A stretch of 64,000 nucleotides of DNA, from positions 1 through 64,000 of the forward strand of contig NZ_JACHLB010000007.1 in NCBI RefSeq assembly GCF_014207905.1, read 5' to 3'. This document shows, piece by piece, positions 58,981-64,000 of this stretch (its first letter is position 1; each line of letters opens with the position of its first letter). The translations under genes and the position numbers were made by a program. This DNA comes from Flavobacterium notoginsengisoli (GTDB lineage: Bacteria > Bacteroidota > Bacteroidia > Flavobacteriales > Flavobacteriaceae). The notes under the pieces were generated by a model, which saw only the letters and a list, made by a program, of their open reading frames with translations, was not told where the DNA came from and searched no databases.

Positions 58981-59011
58981 AAAAAGCTCAGTTTAATTCT
59001 GAGCTTTTTTT
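58981..59011 (+). terminator. Intrinsic terminator after ccsA
   Basis: AAAAAGCTCAG at 58981-58991 pairs with CTGAGCTTTTT at 58999-59009 around a seven-base loop. Confidence 0.92.
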
Positions 59012-59061
59012 GTGTTTTATTAGAATGAAAAAACTTCAACGACCGAAATATTAGGTTTAAA

Positions 59062-59362
59062 ATACGTCGCTCCGCTGGAGCTTTATTTTGTATAGCTTTG
59101 CTTTCTATAAATATTTAGCTTCTCCGAAGCTTAGCAAAAAAAGCTATTTAAAGAAAAACTCCTAAGATTGTATAAATTTTTATAAAAATTATTTTATTTA
59201 TCAGGACCCCAGCGGGGTCAAATATTTATAGAATTTTAATAATACGAATATAAAAAGCTCCAGCGGAGCGACATTTTTTTTTATGTAATTTATCTCGCTC
59301 CGCTGAAGTTTTATATTGTAACCGCATATTTCTGTCAATAATATTTGGCTTCTCCGAAGCTA
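59062..59362. repeat. Cluster of palindromic repeats (GCTCCGCTGGAGC / GCTTCTCCGAAGC)
   Basis: Five or six short palindromes lie in 300 bases: GCTCC-GCT-GGAGC at 59069, AGCTTC-TCC-GAAGCT at 59117, GACCCC-AGC-GGGGTC at 59205, GCTCC-AGC-GGAGC at 59257, a decayed one near 59296 and GCTTC-TCC-GAAGC at 59348. The block is itself an inverted repeat: TTCTATAAATATTT at 59103-59116 is repeated inverted at 59220-59233. No protein-like frame is convincing here. It fills the gap between the ccsA terminator and the next one. Confidence 0.85.
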
Positions 59363-59364
59363 AA

Positions 59365-59397
59365 AAAAAGGAGCTATTTAATAATAGCTCCTTTTTA
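59365..59397 (-). terminator. Terminator after the anti-sigma gene
   Basis: A 13-14-bp stem (59365-59378 with 59383-59395) has A and T runs at the two ends. It lies about 20 bases after the stop of the minus-strand anti-sigma gene and could work in both directions. Confidence 0.88.
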
Positions 59398-59417
59398 AAT
59401 TTATGCAAAATTAAATT

Positions 59418-60206
59418 TTAAACTTTTCCTAAAGTATAAAGTTGCTCCATTGTTGGTGTTGGACTTCCTCCAGCAGGTTCTAGTGTAATTCCAAAAGCTT
59501 CGGCAGAATCTGTTTGGCTTACAGCAAAGATTTTTTGCGAGTTAGATTCAAAATTATCCAATAAACCAATACTAGTAGGAGTAAGAACTGGACTCAATTT
59601 AAGAGACCAAACTTGGTAAACCATTCCTTTTGGAGGCGTTGGTAAACCAGCGGCATCTATATAAGTTGTTTTGGTTTCTTGATTCCAGTATACTTTTGCA
59701 AAAGATTTTGGAGAAACTGCTTGTCCGCCAAGAGTTACACCAGTGTTTTTAATATCTCTTACAATATTTAAGCTTTTCTTAATTTCTTTATTTTCCTGAC
59801 CTAAATAAGCATAATCTCTTTGGATTTTATTTTTCTCATTTCCAACAGTAGAGATAGCTTCTTTTGTTTTTGTCAGTTCCATAGTTTGATAGCCTAAACC
59901 TAACAATAATAACACTGCAGCTGCCCAACCCACATATTGCGACCATTTTGTGGTAGGTTTCATGTCTACTACTTTGCCATGTTTAAGTTCTAAGCGAGCT
60001 TTTATTTTCTCAAAGTTTTCTACAGAGTGGAAAGGAGAGAAGCTTGAAGATAAGGCAATTATGGCTTTTTCTATCGAAATAATCTCTTCATCTACATTTG
60101 TATTATTTTTTGCTAGCTCAGCAATTTCTATGTTTTCTTTCTCACTTAGTAAGCCGTAAACATACAGCTCTAATATACCTGATTCTATATATTCTTGTGC
60201 TTCCAT
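59418..60206 (-). CDS. RskA-type anti-sigma factor
   Basis: This 262-aa protein has an N-terminal cytoplasmic domain (YIESGILELYVYGLLSEKE), a transmembrane helix (about residues 92-109) and a periplasmic anti-sigma-K domain with YWNQETKTTYIDAAGLPTPP, MVYQVWSL and FGITLEPAGGSPTPT. Such proteins hold an ECF sigma until a signal leads to their proteolysis. Its start overlaps the sigma stop by one base (TAATG). Confidence 0.92.
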   Translation of the reverse strand: MEAQEYIESGILELYVYGLLSEKENIEIAELAKNNTNVDEEIISIEKAIIALSSSFSPFHSVENFEKIKARLELKHGKVVDMKPTTKWSQYVGWAAAVLLLLGLGYQTMELTKTKEAISTVGNEKNKIQRDYAYLGQENKEIKKSLNIVRDIKNTGVTLGGQAVSPKSFAKVYWNQETKTTYIDAAGLPTPPKGMVYQVWSLKLSPVLTPTSIGLLDNFESNSQKIFAVSQTDSAEAFGITLEPAGGSPTPTMEQLYTLGKV

Positions 60207-60736
60207 TATATTTTCAAATAATTACGTAAATCGTTAATACAGTTTCTGTTTTGTGTTTTGATAGTTCCCAGTGGCACGGCCAATTCTTCTGAAGCTTCTT
60301 GTTGGGTATATCCTTTAAAGAATAACAAATTAATTATTTCAATACATTTTGGTTTTAGTTTCTTTACGAATTCCTGAATTCCAATTGCATCGAGTTTGTG
60401 ACTTAATTTATTGCTCTCATCTAACAGATTTACGAAATTATCTGAGGAAAGGTTTTTTTGACTGTTATTATAATTTTTAGAACGGAGTTTATCGATCGAA
60501 GTATTTCGAGCAATATTAAGGATCCAAGTGTAAAATCGGCCTTTGCTTTCGTTATAAGAATCGATGTTCTTCCAGATTTTTACAAAAACATCTTGCAGGA
60601 CATCTTCTGCTTCTTCTCGATTTTTGATTAAGACATGAATGACTGAAAACAAACTTTTTGAATACATATCGTATAAATGTGTAAAAGCTTTTTCGTCCTT
60701 TTTGTAAATTAAAACTAACAATTCTTCTTGACTCAT
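60206..60736 (-). CDS. ECF sigma-70 family RNA polymerase sigma factor
   Basis: This 176-aa sigma has region 2 (HVLIKNREEAEDVLQDVFVKIWKNI) and region 4 (KCIEIINLLFFKGYTQQEASEELAVPLGTIKTQNRNCI), the two parts of the ECF group. It resembles sigma-K/SigK-type factors paired with RskA proteins. The anti-sigma gene is directly downstream. The AT-rich region upstream probably holds its own promoter. Confidence 0.93.
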   Translation of the reverse strand: MSQEELLVLIYKKDEKAFTHLYDMYSKSLFSVIHVLIKNREEAEDVLQDVFVKIWKNIDSYNESKGRFYTWILNIARNTSIDKLRSKNYNNSQKNLSSDNFVNLLDESNKLSHKLDAIGIQEFVKKLKPKCIEIINLLFFKGYTQQEASEELAVPLGTIKTQNRNCINDLRNYLKI

Positions 60737-61018
60737 AGATTTGGATTTTTAAGTTTAAACATTAATAGCTAGACGTTATTAGGTAACCTGTTATAAAGAT
60801 AAATTATTTTTTTTTTATTTTTTTTATTTTTTTTTGTAGTCCAAACCCTAGGAAAATCAAGGGGTTAAAAAAAAATGTGATTTTTTTTACATTTTTTTAA
60901 AACCAAAAACAATCCAATTACGTAAATGTATTTATAAACGTGAGAAACATCTTAAGAAATTAAAAGATGCTAATTAAATAATAAAACTGTTGTTGAATCC
61001 AATTTTAAAAACAGAATT
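60737..61018. other. AT-rich upstream region of the sigma operon
   Basis: This region contains long T-rich runs (60803-60837) and A/T-rich tracts with no protein-like frame. It probably contains the promoter for the minus-strand sigma operon. No further signal could be assigned. Confidence 0.5.
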
Positions 61019-61144
61019 ATGGATAGCAAAATAATTAAAATAGTTATAGTTGGTTTGACGACAGTTTTGGCATTGTGCACAATTTCAAAAAATGACTTTT
61101 TGAAAGTTATTGCTCAAAATCAATGTATTATCTATAAGACATAA
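61019..61144 (+). CDS. Possible 41-aa membrane peptide
   Basis: A short frame starts MDSKIIKIVIVGLTTVLALC and ends QNQCIIYKT. It has a hydrophobic helix at about residues 5-20 and two Cys. The start has an A-rich leader. There is no homology evidence, so it could be chance; it is listed because it precedes another small frame on the same strand and an RNA-like element. Confidence 0.3.
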   Translation: MDSKIIKIVIVGLTTVLALCTISKNDFLKVIAQNQCIIYKT

Positions 61145-61150
61145 CAATTG

Positions 61151-61219
61151 ATGAATCTTTTGAAAATATTTGTTTTGCTCGTTTTTATTCTTCTGTTTAT
61201 TTCAATCTATAAGCAGTAA
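61151..61219 (+). CDS. Possible 22-aa hydrophobic peptide
   Basis: The frame MNLLKIFVLLVFILLFISIY with a short KQ tail is almost entirely hydrophobic. It begins six bases after the stop of the preceding 41-aa frame. Such leader-like or toxin-like peptides exist, but chance in AT-rich DNA is likely too. Confidence 0.25.
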   Translation: MNLLKIFVLLVFILLFISIYKQ

Positions 61220-61262
61220 AACTTAAAAATACGTTCTGAAAAAATGATTAGTAATTTTTAAT

Positions 61263-61420
61263 AGTTGATGTTCTCGGACTTCCAGACCGAATATTTTTTT
61301 AATATGTCACAACAATTATAAAGAGTTTAGATTAGATACAAGCCATTTGAAAATATTTTGAATCATGTGTGACATTTAGGGGTTAAAAAGATTTTCACAT
61401 AACCGAGGCATCAACTTTTT
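61263..61420 (+). ncRNA. Probable structured RNA (6S-like)
   Basis: AGTTGATG (61263-61270) and CTCGG (61273-61277) pair with CCGAG (61403-61407) and CATCAACT (61409-61416), a 13-bp closing helix with a small internal loop, followed by a T run. Inside, ATGTCACA (61304-61311) pairs with TGTGACAT (61368-61375), separated from the closing helix by a large open part. A long closed hairpin with a central bubble is the 6S RNA shape, and a flavobacterial 6S class is known. No protein frame crosses it. Strand and exact ends are inferred. Confidence 0.5.
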
Positions 61421-61489
61421 AAAAACAAAATACATTATATAAAAGATTGCATAATAATTAATTCATGGTTTGATTTGTTTGTATGGGGG

Positions 61490-61529
61490 GAAGCCTAACG
61501 TCTGATTAACGTTAGGCTTCATTTTTTTT
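61490..61529 (+). terminator. Strong intrinsic terminator without a clear gene
   Basis: A perfect 12-bp stem (61490-61501 with 61509-61520) with a seven-base loop runs into eight T. There is no protein gene upstream on this strand for over 250 bases, so it most likely ends a non-coding transcript from the 61220-61480 region. Confidence 0.9.
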
Positions 61530-61609
61530 AACTTTTGATTGGCAAAATTTAAAGGAATAAAATAGTTTTAATGAAATGTATTTTAGCTAATTTTATAAAA
61601 AATTATCAG

Positions 61610-62197
61610 ATGAAAAAAATACTATTTATACTATTTGGAGCAGCAGCTTTGTTTACGACAGGCACAAATGCCCAAACAAGTAAGAACAAATTATCTAAAA
61701 TAGATAAAACCATGGCAAAAGAAACAATTTATCAATTTAAAGTAGAGGATTTATCAGGAGATACTTTTGACTTCGCATCTTTGAAGGGCAAAAAAATCAT
61801 GATTGTAAATACGGCTTCAAAATGTGGTTTAACACCTCAGTATAAAGATTTAGAAGCTATTTACAAGCAGTATAAAGATAAAGGTTTTGTAATTGTTGGT
61901 TTTCCAGCAAACAATTTTGCATCTCAAGAACCTGGAACAGCTAAAGAAATTGAATCTTTCTGCCAACAAAATTACGGCGTGACTTTCCCAATGATGAACA
62001 AAGTTTCTGTAAAAGGAAGCGATATGTGTGAAGTTTATAAATTCCTAACAGAAAAATCTAAAAATGGTTTGCAAGATTCTGAAGTTGAATGGAATTTTCA
62101 AAAATATTTAATCAACGAAAAAGGAGAATTGGTTAAAGTGATTAAACCGAAAACTTTACCAACAGATCCAGAAATTATAAATTGGATTAAAAGTTAA
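61610..62197 (+). CDS. Secreted glutathione peroxidase-like protein
   Basis: This protein of 195 aa from my start has a signal peptide (MKKILFILFGAAALFTTGTNA) and the glutathione peroxidase fold. The catalytic Cys lies in NTASKCGLTPQY, the Gln in FASQEPG and the Trp in VEWNFQKYL, so the thiol-peroxidase tetrad is present with Cys instead of selenocysteine. It would reduce peroxides in the periplasm, probably with thioredoxin. I chose the ATG at 61610 instead of the one at 61571, since it places the signal peptide at the N-terminus. A terminator follows. Confidence 0.93.
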   Translation: MKKILFILFGAAALFTTGTNAQTSKNKLSKIDKTMAKETIYQFKVEDLSGDTFDFASLKGKKIMIVNTASKCGLTPQYKDLEAIYKQYKDKGFVIVGFPANNFASQEPGTAKEIESFCQQNYGVTFPMMNKVSVKGSDMCEVYKFLTEKSKNGLQDSEVEWNFQKYLINEKGELVKVIKPKTLPTDPEIINWIKS

Positions 62198-62217
62198 ACT
62201 GTAACTATCTAAACCCG

Positions 62218-62261
62218 AAAAATCCACAAATTTGATTATTCAAGTTTGTGGATTTTTTTTT
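62218..62261 (+). terminator. Intrinsic terminator after the peroxidase gene
   Basis: AAAAATCCACAAA (62218-62230) pairs with TTTGTGGATTTTT (62245-62257); the stem extends inward by TTTG/CAAG. A T run follows. Confidence 0.93.
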
Positions 62262-62355
62262 GAGGCTCAAAGAGGCAAAGTGACAAAGTTGCAAAGTTTT
62301 TTAAAATTTATCCTTGCGAACTTTCGCGTAAATCATTGCGGTCTTTACGGTTAAT
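62262..62355. repeat. AAAG/CTTTG-type intergenic repeat, copy 2
   Basis: GGCTCAAA-GAGGCAAA-GTGACAAA-GTTGCAAA-GTTTTTTA is an array with a period of eight, followed by CTTGCGAACTTTCGCG and CATTGCGGTCTTTACGGTTAA, the part shared with the copy at 39776-39827. It ends right at the stop codon of the GNAT gene, as the other copy ends at the stop of its gene. Confidence 0.75.
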
Positions 62356-62853
62356 TTATACCAAAATTAACTGCATAAAAACCAAATCTAGCCAATGATC
62401 AAATTTGTATCCAACTTCACGAATTGTTCCGGTTGCAACAAAACCAAATTTTTCATGAAAAGCAATACTTCCCGCATTATCGGCGTCAATAGCGCCAATC
62501 ATAACATGATAACCTTGTTCTTTCGCTAGACGAATTAATTCAGTTAAAAGTTTAGAACCAATTCCTTTTCCAATAATATTATCTACCACATAAACAGAAT
62601 GCTCAACAGTGTATTGATACCCAATTTTTTCGCGAAACTGACCATAACTTCCAAAACCAACTACTTCACCATCTAAATCTGCAACGACAATCGGAAGATT
62701 TTTAGCTGTTTTATCTTCAAACCATTTTTTTTGAACTTCTAAAGTCTGGATTTCGTAGCTGTAATTGGCAGTTGTATGCAAAATGGAGTGATTTACAATT
62801 TCTAATATTTTTTGCAAATCGTTTTCAGTTGCTGGTCTTAAAATAATGCTCAT
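62356..62853 (-). CDS. GNAT acetyltransferase, phosphinothricin-acetyltransferase-like
   Basis: This 165-aa protein is a GNAT N-acetyltransferase. The acetyl-CoA loop is VYVVDNIIGKGIGSKLL and motif B is HEKFGFVATGTIREVGYKFDHWLD. This ending and the early ILEIVNHSILHTTANY match the group around phosphinothricin and methionine-sulfoximine acetyltransferases. The real acceptor is probably an amino-acid analogue. It may follow the thioredoxin-like gene (14 bases) in one operon. Confidence 0.9.
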   Translation of the reverse strand: MSIILRPATENDLQKILEIVNHSILHTTANYSYEIQTLEVQKKWFEDKTAKNLPIVVADLDGEVVGFGSYGQFREKIGYQYTVEHSVYVVDNIIGKGIGSKLLTELIRLAKEQGYHVMIGAIDADNAGSIAFHEKFGFVATGTIREVGYKFDHWLDLVFMQLILV

Positions 62854-62867
62854 TGGTAATTATTATA

Positions 62868-64000
62868 TTATTTTTTGTTTAGTTCTGTTAGTAGAATATC
62901 GATTTCTTTAGAATCCCAACCCATTTCTTTTGCAATGGCTTTGGCATTTTTAGCATATTCTAAAGCTTTCTTTTTATCTTTTATTTTGTTGTAAAGTTTA
63001 GCTTCTAGTAAATTTCCGTCGTAAGAGTCATTTAATTCTAAAGAATGATTGACCCAAAAAATAGCTTTTTTAAGACTTTCAGTGTCATTAATATGTTTGA
63101 AATATGTATTTCCAATCTCTTTTAAGAAACTAGCATCATTCCAAACCAATTTTTGAGTGTCTTCAAGAGTCACTTTTTTATAAAAATCCCATTTTTCGGT
63201 TCTTTCAGCCAAAGTTAAATCATATTTAAAAACTAAAGAATCTGTTTTCTGTAAACGAATCGATTTGGCAACTTCCCTTTGTTTATAATAATTTATAGTA
63301 TCTAAATTGTCAACCAATGGGCGAAGTAATTCATTTACAATATTTTCAATCTTTTTGTCAATTCTATTTTGAGATGCAACAGCAGCAAATTCTTTTTGAT
63401 GCTGTAAAACAAATTGAAATTCTCTCGATTTTATATCTGTCACACCATTTGCAATAACTCTCCAGTTTAATTCGCTAATTAACTGTTTATCAGACTGCGT
63501 ATTTAGGTAAATATGCGTAGCTGGAGATAATTCTGTTCTGTCTTTTCCTTTTTTTAAAGTATTCAAATAAGTAAAGAATTTGTCCGAATTACTCGGATCT
63601 GCCATAAATTCTTTTTCTAAATAAGGCAATTGCATTTTTGGATTTAAAGAATATTGAAGCTCATTTAAAAAATCTGCTTTTTTCATTTCTCCTTTCAAAG
63701 CATAAATCAAATTTTCGTTCGAATCTAAAAACAAAAAAGTAGGCAACGATTTGGTTTTGAATTTATTCTTTAAAGCAATTCCTTCTTCCTTTTCAATGTT
63801 TTTATAAGTGCAGACAAAATTCTTATTTAAAAAATCTTTCACTGCTGAATCACTTAAAACTTCACTTTTCATCAAATTGCAATGCGGACACCAATCAGCA
63901 TATAGCATCACAAAAAGTGGTTTTGATTCTTTTTTAGCCGTTTCTAAAGCTGTTTTATACGGAATATCAATAGGAACAAATTGATTTTGAGAAATTGCGA
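62868..64000 (-). CDS. Thioredoxin-like protein, 5' end outside the window
   Basis: The frame is open to the window edge: before the internal ATG at 63908 it reads QFVPIDIPYKTALETAKKES then KPLFVMLYADWCPHC, so the N-terminus lies beyond 64000. The thioredoxin domain has the active site CPHC in ADWCPHCNLMKSEVL and the cis-Pro segment LPTFLFLDSNENLIY. The remaining about 230 residues are helical with tetratricopeptide-like parts (YAKNAKAIAKEMGW). It is probably a secreted or periplasmic disulfide reductase of the thioredoxin_7 type. The internal GTG/ATG start is not used. Confidence 0.85.
   Translation of the reverse strand, partial: AISQNQFVPIDIPYKTALETAKKESKPLFVMLYADWCPHCNLMKSEVLSDSAVKDFLNKNFVCTYKNIEKEEGIALKNKFKTKSLPTFLFLDSNENLIYALKGEMKKADFLNELQYSLNPKMQLPYLEKEFMADPSNSDKFFTYLNTLKKGKDRTELSPATHIYLNTQSDKQLISELNWRVIANGVTDIKSREFQFVLQHQKEFAAVASQNRIDKKIENIVNELLRPLVDNLDTINYYKQREVAKSIRLQKTDSLVFKYDLTLAERTEKWDFYKKVTLEDTQKLVWNDASFLKEIGNTYFKHINDTESLKKAIFWVNHSLELNDSYDGNLLEAKLYNKIKDKKKALEYAKNAKAIAKEMGWDSKEIDILLTELNKK

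Noticed and set aside
59226..59408. A 60-codon minus-strand frame in the palindrome cluster
   Set aside because: It crosses several palindromes and a terminator, and its composition has no protein-like pattern.
60800..60900. Long poly-T and poly-A runs as possible terminators
   Set aside because: No stable stem precedes them; they are better explained as AT-rich promoter DNA of the sigma operon.
61571..61609. Upstream ATG for the peroxidase gene
   Set aside because: It would put 13 residues before a clear signal peptide.
63909..63911. Internal GTG/ATG start for the thioredoxin-like gene
   Set aside because: The frame continues open to the window edge with typical thioredoxin-like sequence before it, so the real start lies outside.

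Overview
The window is a chromosomal segment of a low-GC Bacteroidetes bacterium, almost certainly a Flavobacterium or close relative. The reasons are the AT-rich sequence, A-rich rather than Shine-Dalgarno leaders, a promoter matching the Bacteroidetes TTTG / TANNTTTG consensus (clearest before rpsA), a type IX secretion protein (PorQ), typical Bacteroidetes families (DUF2911, DUF1569, GIN/DUF4097, M56-BlaI pairs, ResB-CcsA fusion) and dispersed intergenic repeats of flavobacterial type. No prophage, transposase, CRISPR array or obvious transferred island was seen.

Layout. 1-360: end of an rRNA operon (5S) with tRNA-Phe and tRNA-Leu. 427-2865: small conserved proteins, an endonuclease III-like enzyme and an alpha/beta hydrolase. 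2980-10241: glycogen cluster glgA-glgC-glgB plus a GH31 alpha-glucosidase, so synthesis, branching and probably turnover lie side by side. 10326-12621: M48 lipoprotein protease and a UMF1-type MFS carrier. 12715-15602 (minus): ECF sigma factor, membrane anti-sigma-like protein and two secreted beta-repeat proteins. 15877-25352: lon, porQ, an L,D-transpeptidase-like protein, cmk, a nucleoside permease, a membrane protein and rpsA. 25469-28399: two unusual orphan ExbD-like proteins, a fasciclin protein, a DMT exporter and a 47-aa protein. 28480-34401 (minus): a serine beta-lactamase-like protein with a C-terminal glycogen-binding-like domain, then two tandem BlaI/M56 regulator-protease pairs separated by a fragment of a further M56 copy. 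34567-39650: MFS, DUF1684, TatD, tcdA, HAD and DUF2911 genes. 39828-46220 (minus): membrane and secreted proteins of unknown role and a tight PIG-L deacetylase / 35-aa membrane peptide / sodium symporter operon. 46400-55435 (minus): envelope proteins, AI-2E and MscS membrane proteins, Maf, UbiA, a KdsC-like phosphatase and a DUF2520 protein. 55735-58950: ResB-CcsA cytochrome c biogenesis fusion. 59418-60736 (minus): a second ECF sigma/anti-sigma pair. 60737-61609: a long gap with a probable structured RNA (6S-like). 61610-64000: glutathione peroxidase, GNAT acetyltransferase and a thioredoxin-like protein cut by the window edge.

The most notable points are (i) a 13-bp closing helix around a non-coding region at 61263-61416, resembling a 6S-type RNA; (ii) two tandem ExbD-like proteins that both have Ser where the proton-coupling Asp should be, with no ExbB nearby; (iii) a 35-aa single-helix peptide gene between a PIG-L deacetylase and its symporter; (iv) the M56 gene fragment between duplicated BlaI/M56 pairs; and (v) several families of short-period or palindromic intergenic repeats, two copies of which exactly fill the gap between a stop codon and the next start codon. 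All functional calls rest on reading the sequence and recalled family features; no database search was possible.
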